NCBI GenBank assembly: GCA_012295275.1
Contig: CM022671.1
Span: 16,493,456 to 16,557,455 of the forward strand
Direction: 5' to 3'
From: Chrysomallon squamiferum
Taxonomy: Eukaryota > Mollusca > Gastropoda > Neomphalida > Peltospiridae
DNA length: 64,000 nucleotides
Made by a program: the position numbers and the translations under genes. This document shows, piece after piece, positions 1-13,746 of this stretch. The notes beneath the pieces were generated by a model. The model worked only from the letters and a program-made list of their open reading frames with translations. It did not search any database and was not told where the DNA came from. How positions within the stretch are numbered: position 1 is the stretch's first letter; every line of letters starts with the position of its first letter.

Positions 1-127
1 TATATTTATATTTATATAGTATTATATATTTATATATATATATATTGGCATTTGTTCCTAGACCGCACTGTATAGTTCCTCTCTAGTTGCATCATGCATT
101 CTACTAGCACATATGATTATATATCTG

Positions 128-482
128 TAGTCTAGAATATAGATATATATTATACTTTAACTGATTATTTAGTAATAATAATGCAATCAATTATTTTGAA
201 AACGTGAGAAAAACGTGTTGTTGTTGTTGTTTTTTTGTTAGTTTTTTTCAAAACCTGTTCCCTGTTAATCAATACGGATAAGAGGAAAAGTGTTCTTTAA
301 AACTGCCTGTCAGATGTTTTTTCATTATTATTATTATTATTATTTATTAGTATTGGGTTTTTTTCATTATTTTTAATTCTAAAATATCTGTTAACGCCAA
401 CCTACATAAATATTCTTTAAACGATCATCAATTCTGATCTGAATAAAGAAAAGTTTATTTAATCATGATCATCATTGTCATT
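128..482. repeat. Dispersed repeat, copy A
   Basis: Shares several collinear blocks with 9534-9902: TAGTCTAGAATATA, ATCAATTATTTTGAAAA, TTTAAAACTGCCTGTCAGAT, CTAAAATATCTGTTAACG and CATAAATATTCTTTAAA. The spacer microsatellites differ. No coding potential. Confidence 0.75.
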
Positions 483-769
483 ATCCTCTTCCTCCTCATC
501 ATTTATATATTAATGACTTTTTATTAATTATTTATTTTATTTCATTTTACTTTTTTATTTTTATTTTTTTTTTTTTTTTTAAAGGATGTATGCCAAATTA
601 TCCTCATTAACTGAAATCCAGAACACTCGATAACAATTAATATGTTTACTTTGAAACTTTCAAAGTACAGTTAAGACATTAAACAGTGAAACATCAGAGG
701 AGAAAAATAATTAATTTCATTTTTATCACGTCTACATCTGAACCAACAGTCTCTCTCTAACTACTGCAG

Positions 770-1040
770 TGCGCCGAGGTAGAAGAAACGGCGTTTGACG
801 TCTGCTCATTAATAACATTTAAGAAGCTCTCGTTCGGTCTCGTGCGGTCTGCCGTCTGCTTAACAACGCTACTTACCCGGTAGTCGGGTTTGTTCACACG
901 TTGCTTTTCGCCCGGCGGCGGCGTAGTAATATTGCGTTAGCTAGCCCCAAGGATGTTTTGGTTTGTAATCATCTTAATAAGATAATAGCCCCAGAGGAAG
1001 CGATTTATTTAATCGCATTACGGTGTTCACAGAAACTAAA
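770..1040. promoter_or_regulatory. CpG-rich island, possible promoter/5' exon
   Basis: CpG density is much higher than in the flanks (GCGCCGAG, CGCCCGGCGGCGGCGTAG, TCGTGCGG). On minus, CCGG|GTAAGT at 877-871 would be a good donor for a 5' non-coding exon. The frame at 901-1128 starts with TTG and ends in CAGACAGACA low-complexity DNA, so it is not called a gene. Confidence 0.3.
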
Positions 1041-1170
1041 AAGTAAACGAAATTACAGACAGACGAACAGGCAGACAGACACAGACAGATATTTTGTATC
1101 GGCTTATGCATGTTATAATAAATTGTAATTTAAAATAATTATAGTATAACGAAGTGTTTGAACTCTCGAG

Positions 1171-1172
1171 TG

Positions 1173-1213
<41 letters not shown>

Positions 1214-1220
1214 TGTGTGC
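1171..1220. repeat. (GT)n microsatellite
   Basis: GT run interrupted once by TATGT. Confidence 0.95.
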
Positions 1221-1435
1221 CTTAGTATAGTACATAGGTACTCATTTATGGATAATAAATATTAAAATGGTCTTGTTATTGTCTGGGAAGACTGATTTAA
1301 TATTATAATTGAGAACACCGATATCTTACAATAAAATAATCAAATTTAAGTTTGTCCACGGAATATGTTCCCTTGTATTACAATATACATAGATCAAACA
1401 AGTTTGAATATTTCAATACGTTGTTTGAAAAACAC

Positions 1436-1561
<126 letters not shown>

Positions 1562-2247
1562 CCACTTAAATCTTTATGTAGAAAACAAACTCCTCTTTAC
1601 TTCTTTAGTTCAGGACCAGCTAAGAATATATAGCTCTTTTTTTTTGTTGTAATCTTTCCCCGTTAAACTGAAACAGAAATATCGTATTAATTCTCAGAAC
1701 TTTGGTGGGTCTCAGAAGACGTCAGAGCAGTCGAATATGGAAATCGAAAAATGAAAACTATTCTTCAGTTGCAGGACACATAATGATCTCTGTCCAGAAA
1801 TTAATGAAACTTAAAATTAAATACACTCTTTAGGGGATATTAGTATAATTATTGCCATTTGTTATCATCATCATTATAATCATCATCATAATTATTAGTA
1901 TTATCATTATTTTTGTATTGCTGTAGTTATTCGTCTGTTTGTTTGTTTGTTTGTTTTTGTTTTCTGTCTTCGTTATTGTTGTTGTTTTAGTTATTGTTAT
2001 TACTACTATCGGTACTAATACTGTTGTTGTTGTTATTATTCATTACTGTTTTTATTATCATCATCATCATCATTATTATTATTTACTACAGTCATATATA
2101 AATATTGCTGAAATAATAACTGTGATGTGTTGTTAAATATTTATGTTATCGATCGTTTACCGTAAACGTATTATTTTGAAATGTATACGTCACTTGAAAG
2201 ATAAACAATACTATAAGGATTTATTGTTGTTTTCAGTTGATAGTTCA

Positions 2248-2250
<3 letters not shown>

Positions 2251-2278
<28 letters not shown>

Positions 2279-2310
2279 AGATATAGATATAGATATAGAT
2301 ATAGATATAA
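2251..2310. repeat. (ATATAG)n microsatellite
   Basis: About eight ATAGAT hexamers after an (AT)n run. Confidence 0.95.
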
Positions 2311-3330
2311 GATATGTAAGATATTTGTAGTTGAGTTTTTGCTTTCTGTTTCTATTGATGTATGTATATTGTAATACATGTTCCGTGGAAAAAGTAAAAT
2401 TTTATTATTTTACTGTAAGATAATGGAGATATCACTTGTATAATTCACAGTCTCTACAGAAAATAAAAAGTTAGTTTTAAATGTATCATTCGTTTGTATT
2501 GTAACTTTCATATTTAGTGTTTTCATATTAGGAAAATTTTAAAATATTATTCTATTTATTTTAAAAAATTGATGGAATAATCAATACAGATTAACCAAAA
2601 ATGTTTCTTTTTTTCCCTATATTTGAAACTTTTTAATTCACTTATACATTAGATTTTTCAATGTCTGACGCTAGCGAACATAAATATTATCCTGCACATT
2701 AACAGAATTTTGTGTTCACCATGGGAAAATGCAATAAAGCATCTCTGATATTTAGTTCCGTGACACTGCTAGCTACATCTGAATGACTTCACTATCAACT
2801 GCTAAGTGAACGTCTGATGTATGAGGTTCTTCAGTAACCATAAAAGTATTAACACACACACACGAACGCACAGAGAGAGGAGAGAGAGTCGTCAAAATCA
2901 TAAACAGTTCAACTTAAATGTGATCGCAATCAATGAATATTTGTACAGTCACAAAATTAAAGATTCTTTTATTCCGAAAAATTGTAGATTAATATTCCTA
3001 ATCATAATTATTTCCTGAAACCTTGTTAATATTTTAACGAACCAATAGTAAATGTCACAAATTCGTACTTAATAAAAATTCGTAGAAAATAAAAATAATA
3101 AAGTTATACATTAAAATAACAACGATCCTAACAGACAAATAAGGACGAGCCGTGGAAGTTAATTAGCGATTAAATGTTTGTGAAATCCAATGTATTCGTA
3201 ACTGTATTTCCTGACGTAAACAAATGTAATTAAACCAATTTCACGTTCATGAAACGTACACAATCAAGCATTTCCTCCGCATCAAGGCCGCAGACCCACA
3301 GGGAATCAAACTGATTCGTTTGCCCCTTAC

Positions 3331-3403
3331 ACAACGATTCCTTTGACGGGTTCAATTTTCGCAGCGGAAAAAGCCGAAGTTTCCTCGTAGGTACATCCGC
3401 CAT
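3331..3403 (-). CDS. Possible first coding exon (M-A-D-V-P...)
   Basis: ATGGCGGAT at 3403, in good start context, reads M-A-D-V-P-T-R-K-L-R-L-F-P-L-R-K-L-N-P to a donor GTAAGG at 3330-3325. The open frame continues past the donor to 3230. The block is CpG-richer than its surroundings (3240-3480). No partner exon to the left is recognised. Confidence 0.2.
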
Positions 3404-4448
3404 ATTTTCCAAGATTTGTAACAGTTAATTTCCGGTCACTAAGTATTTCGACAAACAGTGTATCTAGCTGGGGTCGGCGGTTATGGAGGATGATTAAAAT
3501 AACACGCAGTAATGCACTGCCCGTTGTTCCATAATCTCCAGCTCTGTTACAAATGTCTCTGCGTTTATGGCGTTCATTTACAGCGGTCGTCTGACGTGAT
3601 GAATTAGTCTATAATCATCTGGTACGCGTTCGTTTCCAGGAGCAGGCCACGCTATCAGAAAAAAAGGTGGAGGCGCTGTCACAGTATAGAGAATATAAAA
3701 TTCGATATGAAATGAGTTTCGTTTTACATATGACAACAGTCGAGACAGGAAAGAAAAAAAAAGAAAAAGAAAACAATTTTTATAATTAGGCACGCGATGA
3801 TAGTTTCCCTGTCCAAGTAGTATTAGAGCGTATTTGTATCCCTGGACGACATTTTTCGGTCCAATTAGTCGAGATTCTACAGTCGAGATGATCGGTATTG
3901 TTATTGTAGCGAATGTTTTAATGAAATGGAGACCAGCTAACCTTTTTCTTTTTTTTATGCCGTTTAGAGCACGACATGTCCATTCCAAAGATCAGACGAT
4001 TCGATCAGAGCGAGCTCACTGAATATTAAACATCCCGTAATAAAAATAAGTTTTCTCTTCTCAAAATCACTTCTATTTGATTTAATCCAGGGTTCACCTG
4101 CTTATTCAACCTCATTTTAATTTGCATCGGCGTGGCAGGCTTTTTTTTTACCGACATTAACTTAATCATTATAGTCATTCTAGTCCTTATTAGTATAGTA
4201 ATGATCATCATTACTACGGGATCATCATTATCACTACGATTTTGTTGTTATTATTCTTGCTGTTAGTGGTGCCCGCAGCTTTCTAAAAGGAAGTAAACAG
4301 TTTGCTGTTGTTGTTGTTGTAATTGGGGGGTTAGTTGTTCATTTAATTATTATTTTTAACAGTAACAGAAATCATTTTTTAATCTTGTATATAAATAATG
4401 AATAAAGTTTTGTTGTTGTTTTTGTTTTAATTTTGTAATAGTGTATAA

Positions 4449-4450
4449 AT

Positions 4451-4489
<39 letters not shown>

Positions 4490-4525
4490 TTTTAATTTCT
4501 AAAATTTATTTATTTATTTATTTAA
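4449..4525. repeat. (TTTA)n microsatellite, two runs
   Basis: TTTA runs at 4449-4494 and 4503-4525, separated by AATTTCTAA. Confidence 0.95.
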
Positions 4526-5093
4526 TTTAGCATCTAAAACCAAATTAAAAAGTATTGTTTTTCAGTAATGTTTTCTTTATCGTTGTCAGTAATCCCAGAA
4601 CAAATTGCTCTACCCCGTAAGATCTGCATGGGCCCCAAAACGTTTTATTTTTTTTCATTTTCTCCTTCAAGCTTTTCCAGAAGGCCAGAATGTTTTCCTC
4701 TGGTTCTGGCAATGTGCAGATGTGAAAATGGCAGGTTTTATTGACTTCCGAATTGTGTATAATTAAGTATTCTCATATTTTTCGTTACAATATCGTGTTT
4801 ATCAGGTGATACATACGCCACTGAAATACAAACACAGTATAAAACACTTTCTAAACGATTACGTAATGTAAATTGATGCACTGAGCATTTATTCAGATGG
4901 TATCTGATAGTAAAACGATGGTAACGATCCATCATACTGTCTAACTGTACTGGTTTGGGAATGCAAAACTATTTTTATAGGACGCTTTGAAATTCTAACC
5001 ATTAATAATAAGAGGTTTAAATGACAGAACAAACATCGGAGTAAACATCGGCGTGAATAAAGTGTCACAAACAAAAAAGAAGGTTGTTTATTG

Positions 5094-5117
5094 GTATTAT
5101 TATTATTATTATTATTA

Positions 5118-5205
<88 letters not shown>

Positions 5206-5234
5206 TATTATTAGTAGTAGTAGTAGTAGTAGTA
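5094..5234. repeat. (ATT)n and (AGT)n compound microsatellite
   Basis: About 40 ATT units followed by about 8 AGT units. Poly-isoleucine and poly-leucine frames here are spurious. Confidence 0.97.
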
Positions 5235-6374
5235 TTTCTTTCCTTTTTCTTTTTCTTTATTACATATTTTTGTTTAGAGGTGGTTGTGTCTTTTATTTTT
5301 TTTATTTTAGTTTTTATTGTTGTTTTTTTTTCAAAACAAATTTCTCTCTCTGTTTTTGTTATTGTTGTTGTTGTTGTGTTGTTGTTGTGTTGTTGTTATA
5401 ATTAAAAAGGGAAAAAAACTAACTATACATAAATCAAGTAAATGAGAACACAGAGGAAACAATTATAAAAAAAAATAATCAGTTGGGGATCAAGAAAATG
5501 GCTTCGTGGATCCAATGAAAATCAAAGATAATGGGTTCCGAATTGAATTTCTGGATCAATGGACTACGAAATGCAATTACGAAAATATAAAATATTTAAA
5601 TTTAACGACATTACCAAAGTTAAAAGTAATATAATTAGAGGGGTTTATTTACGATTAGATTTTAGGGTTGTTATCTTTTTCTTTTTTTTTTTTGGCTTCT
5701 TTCTAATTCTTTCACACCATTTACCTGCATAAGTGGAAAACGACATCTGTCATTAACAGAATAGAAAAAACGATGACAGATTTTATCAAGGTGCTACTGC
5801 GTACATTATTTTGATTAAGATGCCGCTTAGAGGACGGAGTTGGCCAAAAGGTACACAGACATATGTTCAAGAAAAAATTAAATATTTATTTATTTGTATT
5901 TTATTTAATTCATCTTAAAAATGTCTTTGTTATAAATGTTTAATATTATTAATCGTATTATAATCCTTTCAAAATCAAATATAGACGTGTGTGTACGTAG
6001 GTATCTACGTATGTATGTGTCTGTGTGTATATACATACATATATATATACATATATATATACACATATATATACTGTACATGTACATGTATTATGCCTAT
6101 CTTTATGTATAGCATATATATATATATATATATATATGACTTTTTGTGATTTCACTTAGTATGCATGACAGTTTATACACATGTACCTTTGTGTATGAAC
6201 CTATATATGTATGTAAACGTATCTATAAACGTGTGGGTGTGTAATAAAATTGATCAATGTTAGACTGGCCATAAATCGAAACGAAAATCAACAGCAGAAA
6301 AAAAAAATTATGAAGGTTATGAAGAAACATTTACACCAACAACAATAATAATGTAATTTTATTTCTTCTTCGAC

Positions 6375-6378
6375 ATTT

Positions 6379-6421
<43 letters not shown>

Positions 6422-6426
6422 TTATT
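6375..6426. repeat. (TTTA)n microsatellite
   Basis: About 12 TTTA units. Confidence 0.95.
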
Positions 6427-7617
6427 TTATAAAGTGATAGATCTTTAATAAAAGCCCAATATTAGGATTACTTTAAATTTGTATTTTGACCTAGCTGTTT
6501 CCATCGTAATTGAAAATCGGTTTGCATCTTTATCAAAATATCCATTTGTCTTAAAAAGTGATTGATCACACGATCGATTATCCTGTGGAGGAGGAATTAA
6601 TTGTGTCACTTCCCTTGGTCTCAGCATTTATCACTGCGTGAAGTGTCCGTGGCAACAGAAACTTTATAGTCCTTTCAGAATACATTACTGATAGAAGCCA
6701 GCTATTATGCTATATAGGCTTTCTTACACTTTTATTGACTGAGAGACAACACTTGACAAGCGAGGATTCAGTGCACGATACACAATGCGCACACTATAGT
6801 ACTCTCTCTCTCTCTCTTTTAATAAGTGTATGTGTTTCTGAGCGCACGCATGCACAAACAAACAAGCAGTTTTTCAAATGAACTGATCAAAATATTCTAA
6901 ATTATAGATACGTTTACATACATATATGTCACTTTAGTGAGAAGGTATGTAAAAAAAAAATCCTTTGTTGCTAATTGATAAAGAAGCGCAGAATGTGGTC
7001 AGCACATATTTTTCTCTATTATCTATATCAGTTTTACAAAACACCATGATTCTTATACTCGTTAGAATAAACATGTATTTAGTTGTTGTTAAGTGTTTGT
7101 TATTTTATATATACATTCGCTTATTAGATCAGATGTGAATTTCCTTGAACTACAAAACAAAATCGAAGTTGTAATCAGTGCTGTATGACACGTAGTCATA
7201 TCTATTTATTTATTTATTCATTCATTCATTCATTTATTCATTCATTTACTCACTTATATATTTGATTGTTTCTCGTCGTTATGTTATTTAAATTACTCAT
7301 AGATATTCTAACAAGTTGCTAGTTAGTGATAGTTCACATTTTAAGCTCACCTTTTGTATGTTTCTTGTAGTTTATTGTCAGAAAATGTCTACATGCTCAT
7401 CGAGTATTGAAGTGGATAATTTAATAGCGAATTGCTCCAGTGTTTCACTTAGTATGCATGGCAGTATTGATTTATTTCATCACTTGTTGACTTTTTCCAC
7501 TTAACTACTTATATACGTGGTGCATATTATGTGCAAAAGTATTATATGTTAGTATCTTATCTATTCACAAATACGTTTTTCCAGTATAATCAAATGATAG
7601 CAATATGAGTTGAGTCG

Positions 7618-7620
<3 letters not shown>

Positions 7621-7671
<51 letters not shown>
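7621..7671. repeat. (AT)n microsatellite
   Basis: Pure AT run of about 50 bp. Confidence 0.95.
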
Positions 7672-7678
<7 letters not shown>

Positions 7679-7886
7679 AAAACTAACTTCCGATGAACAG
7701 TTTTGCTCGTACCAAATATAAGCAAGAAAATATTTTTTACATAAATCTTTCCACGGATACGAAAATGACATAATAATGGCAGATATTCATAATGAGAAGT
7801 TAATATTATAATTATGGTTTTGATCTTCTTTAAATAACACTGGAATTATGTGTGTTAAGAAAAGATCACTCGTGCACACGTTGCAT

Positions 7887-7888
<2 letters not shown>

Positions 7889-7965
<77 letters not shown>
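7889..7965. repeat. (GA)n microsatellite
   Basis: Pure GA run of about 75 bp. Confidence 0.97.
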
Positions 7966-7969
<4 letters not shown>

Positions 7970-8584
7970 GGTCAAACAAACACAATGCAACGTTTAATTA
8001 CTGAAGACATTCCTACTGTTCAATCATATACTTGAAGCAAATTGTGTATTTAATTCTGTAAACAAACAGCAAGAATGCCTGCGTTGTTTTCAATTACCCG
8101 CACGTTGACTCCAACAAAAGCCATCAGTCCGGTAACAATCTAATGATTTCTATCAATCCATCATTTACATGCGCCGATCTGTCATTCAGTAGAAATTAAT
8201 GTCAAGTAATTCATTTCTGTAAAATATCTGCAAAAACCTGACTTAATGCATAACTCATTATGATAATTACACTTATTATTCCGTTTCTACGGGAAGATCC
8301 ATGATTTAATCATTAGCAGTGTCAATGAAATTTTAAAAACGAAATGACTTTCTTTGAAAATGTGAATGAAAACATCGGTGGCGCAAAGGTGTATGTCCCT
8401 TGAGAATTTCCAGTTTGTTAATTTCTAGTGTGTTTCTTAAGACAGCTGTACTACGATCAGTTTTCATTTCTTTCCTACAGTACTCAACACTTCCTCTTGT
8501 GTTTTTAATCAAACTGCTTTTTATACGAATATATCAGAAAACTTTATCCTTCCTTTCAGACATTTTCTTTACTAATCTTTCTGA

Positions 8585-8690
8585 CCCTCTGCGCATGCGT
8601 GGCACTTTCGACTCTTCCGTTTTACGCACTTCCGTGTCAGCTTTATTTGAGTTTAAAAGGGGCAAAGGAGCCGCCCCCTCAGTGCCAGCC
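8585..8690. promoter_or_regulatory. Promoter-like module with NRF-1-type site
   Basis: TGCGCATGCG (8590-8599) matches the NRF-1 core. It is followed by CTTCCG ETS-like sites (8612 and 8630 areas), a TATA-like TTTAAAAGG (8652-8660) and GCCGCCCCC. No gene with a recognisable product starts on either side. Confidence 0.3.
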
Positions 8691-9533
8691 CCACCAAAAA
8701 AAAGAAAAAAGACTCATAATTAAAAAGAAATAAAGTGATATTACTTGAACACTCTCGATACACACTAGTGCCCTCCAGGGGATTTTACAAACACAAAACA
8801 GTTGACGTCAATATGATGTCCTCAATACACGTCATCTGCTGTAAGGTACCAAAAAGAGATTAATATTAATAGCAAGTCGGCGCCGTATAGTTGTGTTTTA
8901 TAATGCTTATACACCGTTTGAAAAAGGCCATCCAATTCAGTCTGCCAGCACAATCGTTATTACTCATAACAACAGCCGAAAGAATCGCGAACTAGCCAAT
9001 TAATTTGTTCTACACTTCAGCGGTTCTGCCGTTCAGGAATGGCCTACAGTTCTGACCATAAAAAAAAAAAAAAAAAAAAAATAGCTGGAAATTTGCGTAT
9101 AATCCTGCCATATAATCCTGCGTAACATTCTGGCGATGTCGAAGCAAAGACAAACTTGTCGGATTCTGTTGTTCTTACTGTTTCTTTATTATCCATCTCA
9201 TTTTGATTTTTATTTATTTATTATTATTATTACTTTTTGTTGTCTTCTTCTTTTCTTTTCTTTTTTTTTAATAAATAATTTTAAAAAGTCGATTAATGGA
9301 CTTCTTTTTTCTACTTCTTCTTCTTTTTTTTTTTTTTTTTTTTTTAATAAAAATAATGATCAACGTAATAAGAAGAAAATGAAGATCATCATTATCTTCA
9401 GTACCTTCATCATCATCATCATCATCAGTATTTTATCGCATGTACATTCATATGAATGTCAGCATGTAAACGACCAAAACAATTACATATTTATCTCTGG
9501 TGTTTTGCAGTGCTATTTAACCCTTGTCTTTTA

Positions 9534-9902
9534 TAGTCTAGAATATATATTTTATTTTTAATTATTATTTTAATAATAATAATAATGGAATCAATTATTT
9601 TGAAAATTACAGAACATATACTCTCTCTCTCTCTCTCTCTCTCAAAAAAAAAAAGAAAAAAAAAGAAGACAACTAAAAGTAATAATAATAAATAAATAAA
9701 TAATTTGTTACCTATAAGAAATAAAGTTTTCTTTAAAACTGCCTGTCAGATATTTTTACATTTTATATATATATATTTTTTGTTTTTCGTCATTTATTAT
9801 TGTTACTTCTAAAATATCTGTTAACGTCAACATGCATAAATATTCTTTAAATTGTCATCCTATCTGATTTCAGTTTATTTAATATTTAATCATCATCACC
9901 AT
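9534..9902. repeat. Dispersed repeat, copy B
   Basis: Collinear partner of 128-482 in the same orientation, with an inserted (CT)n and AAAAGAA-rich stretch at 9620-9670. The blocks are 80-95% similar by eye, so this is an old repeat family or segmental duplication. Confidence 0.75.
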
Positions 9903-9944
9903 TATTATTATTATTAGGGGCTATATTTCACTGAGAATTGTGAA

Positions 9945-9986
9945 AAAAAAAAAAACAAAAAAAAAAAAAATAAATAAAAAAAAACC

Positions 9987-10024
<38 letters not shown>
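9945..10024. repeat. Poly-A-rich tract
   Basis: An interrupted poly-A ending in over 30 consecutive A, resembling a retro-element tail, though no element body is recognised next to it. Confidence 0.85.
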
Positions 10025-10027
<3 letters not shown>

Positions 10028-10531
10028 ATCTTATTAAGTGCATGTCATCATACTGGAGGTCATTGTGTATACTCTGCTGGAAAAACAAAAACAAACAGTG
10101 AATTCTGAGGCTAATGGAGATTTTGGCTGAGACCGGATCATTTCAAATGAAGTCTTCTAATGTCAATAAATAGCAAGTCATTGTAAGATAAACTATGTTT
10201 CCTGAAAAATGAACCGAACAACAGCACATAATCTAGTATTTTCCCATTCATTTTGCCTGTTTGTATTACACTCCATTATAGTGGCTGGGGTATTGAAAAC
10301 TAACAATTAGTCCTAATGGTATCACACACAAAAAATATATTATTAGTCTCTTTTTTTTTCTAACTGCAGTATGACAAAAGATTTTCACAACGTCTGCTTT
10401 TGGAATACTAATAGCCATTTCTGCGCTATGTCAGCTATTATCACGTAGTATCGAAATAACCTTACTTTTTTTCCTTCCTTTTTTTTTTAATTGTTGTTGT
10501 TATTGTTATTATTCCAGTATTACTGTTATTG

Positions 10532-10533
<2 letters not shown>

Positions 10534-10586
<53 letters not shown>

Positions 10587-10587
10587 T

Positions 10588-10618
<31 letters not shown>

Positions 10619-10631
10619 TTCATTTATTTAT
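10534..10631. repeat. (ATT)n then (TTTA)n compound microsatellite
   Basis: About 17 ATT units running directly into about 10 ATTT units. Confidence 0.95.
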
Positions 10632-12256
10632 TGTTGTTGTTTTGTTGTGGGTTTCTTTTCACTTAGTGCATTTTAATTTTTGGCTCTGTCATTTATTATT
10701 TTTTCTTTTCTTCCATTCATTTCCATCTCAAACAGGGTTTTATTTTTAATTATATTTATTTATTTTATTTAAACTTTTCGCCAATAAAAACATATAGTTT
10801 CATTACAGCTTCATTAAAATAACAAAGAAATTAGTATTTCCGTTTACCATTTTTATTTTTACTATCAACTATTTACAAAATCGTTAGCTTAATCCTAAAC
10901 AATTAAGTATTTATTTATTTATTTAAAATATATTCAATTTTTTTATTATCGTTTTCTTTTCTTTACTTCATAATAACTCTAATCCTTAAATATATGTAAA
11001 AACTGAAATTTTGAGCCTAGTCTTTTTACACTAATGGTCTTCAATTAGCTCAATTATATTAACATTCATTATACTAAGAGCATCCTCTCTTTGCGGTTAA
11101 GCCCGATTAGATACTATATTATCCGAACGATGAACTGGTCAGTGTCCTTTCATAGGCTGTTTTGGTTAATTTATTGAGTGATACAAACTTTTTTCGTTTT
11201 TCTATAATACATATAGGCACCAGTACTACTATCGAGTACTAGTACTGCGCTATTATTCTGAAAACCGAGAATTTCCGGTCTCAAACCTTTCGGATAAGAG
11301 ATGTTAAACATTTAACTGCGATGAGTGATCAACTTCAATTCCAGGTAGTACTATTACTACTGCTACTTGGTGAGGAGACTCAGATTGGGGGATATATATT
11401 TTTTTATATTCTTAATGTCCGTTCTGTATCCATTTTATATCAGAAACATTTAATGGCTAGCCTCTCACGTTTATAGCAATTAAAATGAACTCGTTTATTA
11501 GATATTAGGATAATGATTAAATAAGTCAGTATTTTTTCAGTTATCTGCCCGCAGTTAATAACAAATTGCATTTTTAGATTATAAATAGTTATCACGGAGG
11601 AATTTACAGCGTCTATCTCCTTCCTTTCTATAGCCTTACGGACCTTACTTTACACCTTGTTCATTGTTCCATCACTACTACTACTACTAGTACTATTACT
11701 ACTAATAATACAAAATTGATTTAGTTACTGAATCGCGTAAATGCCTTAAGCACTTAACAATGCGAACATTAAAATAAAAGATTTACGGCAGTTACAGCTG
11801 GATTCTTGTAACCAAAATCGTTGGTGATTTACGTGCTCGTAACAAAGTGCTGCACGATCGAAATAAGATTAAACAGAAGGAAAAAAAGAAAACTGAAGAA
11901 CATAAAAAAAAAAAATATTGCGTAGGTTTGTATAATATTTAAATAAAGCTTAAAATATTGGCTTTTATTTATTTTCTTCTATTTCGTTTTGGGATTAAGT
12001 AAGCCCTTCAGGGATCTTAGAGTGAGTCCATTTACAATTTTTCCAGATAGCAATTTTAGGCCATTAAAGAGATTATAATAATATTATAAAATGCTTTATT
12101 CTGTGAAGACCTTACCCAAAATATCTTAAGTAAATAAATAAATAAATATTATATATATATAATTAGAAATTAATTCTCATTTAAGAAATTCATTATGTGT
12201 TACTTATTTACTTCACTGAGGTATGACAGGATTAATTATGACAAATATATATGAAA

Positions 12257-12299
<43 letters not shown>

Positions 12300-13331
12300 T
12301 AAAATAATGATTTCTATTTTTCATTCAACATGAAAAAACATATTAGTTTTTAGACATTACCATTTATAATTTTAATATTTTTATTATCACCATCATCATC
12401 AATACCATCATACTGTCCATATTCATTTTTATTATTATTACAGAATCTGCTATATGAGGTTAATTTCAGTTTCATCTTTAACAAAATAAATAAATAACTT
12501 AAAAAATAGAGTAATTCAAAAAAAAAAAAAAAATTGCATTAAGGAAAACATTTACATGATAAACTGGCTGCAATTTCCACATATATTAGTGTGTGAATTA
12601 ACACAACAATAAATGAACTGGTTGACTTCACTTGTTAGAAAAAATATATAACATCATTCCTAATTGGCTTCCTACATTTATAATCAGCTGTTTGGTAATA
12701 ATATCATAAGTTTTACATAATAATGACAATAAAGTAATCTGAGATAATTAGGGAGATTCATTTGTTAGAAACCATGAATGTTCATTCATTTTCCTGATAA
12801 GCAAAAAAAAAAAAAATCACTTTTGTTCAATAGTATTTAAATCTTTTTTAAAATGAGCTTGAAAAATAAGTTATTTCCATTGATGTTTCATATTAACAAC
12901 AGCTCTTTGTTAAGATTATCTTTAGGATTATGTTTATGTTTCTTTTTTTGTAGAACAAGAGATAAGATAACAACTAATTTTAACTTTATCTTCTTCTTTA
13001 TGTAATTGCGTTATTGTTGCTGCAGTGCTCAGGAACTTTCATTCAAAGCTTCAAATGTTTAAAAAGAATGCATAAATAATTTCTAAAACTGTCATAAAAT
13101 ATTATTACAAAGTTTTGGAATATTTATGTATTTGCACTGTGTGTGTAATCTCTAAACGCTAAACGATGTCAAGTTTCTGCTCTTACAAATATTTGGTAAT
13201 TAAGCAGTTTTACTCACTGGGTAGAGACACCCTTTCCTCAAGTATTTTAATAATCACTTATTGTTTTATTAAAAATGAAGAAGAAATGAAATAAAAGAAG
13301 GAAAATAATTACATAAATATATGCATTTATG

Positions 13332-13580
13332 CAGGTCAAAAATCCTTTATCCAAAATTTGGAAATCCAAAACTTATTACGAGCAGCAGAAATAGTGATTG
13401 TTTTGCATTCATTAACTTTATTTTAAGCACAAAAATAATCAAAATTACTGCAGACTGTTTGTATAAGCTCTATATATGAAATATATATGGGATTTGTATT
13501 TAGTCTTAGATCCTATATTATATTCCAAAATCTGAAACCCTTCCAGTCCCCCACATTTTGGATAAAGGATTCTCAGACTG
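13332..13580. mobile_element. Short pogo-like MITE downstream of COG6
   Basis: The left end CAGGTCAAAAATCCTTTATC and the right end ...GGATAAAGGATTCTCAGACTG form an inverted pair of about 25 bp sharing ATCCTTTATCCAAAAT. A TA follows the right end; the left flank is degraded. The 249-bp body carries no ORF. Confidence 0.55.
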
Positions 13581-13712
13581 TACTACTAACAAGACCATCA
13601 GATTTTACCAAATATTTCTGAGACTAAGTTAATACAGAAAAAAAAAAAAAAAAAAAATACAGCTTAAAAATAACAAAATTAATTCAATTTTGTTTTTACT
13701 ATTTATTAGCAA

Positions 13713-13746
<34 letters not shown>

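Larger units (their letters stand above)
3490..8580. other. Gene-free repeat-rich DNA
   Basis: Holds the ATT, TTTA, AT and GA tracts listed separately, a TATA/CATA-rich stretch (5980-6240) and an ATTC/ATTT stretch at 7200-7260. The frame at 3578-3988 (minus) has no recognisable domain. Otherwise nothing is seen. Confidence 0.55.
8700..13331. other. Gene-free AT-rich DNA
   Basis: Contains dispersed repeat copy B, poly-A tracts, ATT and TTTA tracts (also 12259-12299) and otherwise AT-rich unique sequence. No supported gene. Confidence 0.55.

Noticed and set aside
5084-5405. Poly-isoleucine and poly-leucine frames
   Set aside because: Produced by the (ATT)n tract; hydrophobicity is a repeat artefact.
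8400-8723. 107-codon plus frame
   Set aside because: Starts with TTG, has no domain, and its basic Pro/Lys-rich end comes from GC-rich promoter-like and A-rich DNA.
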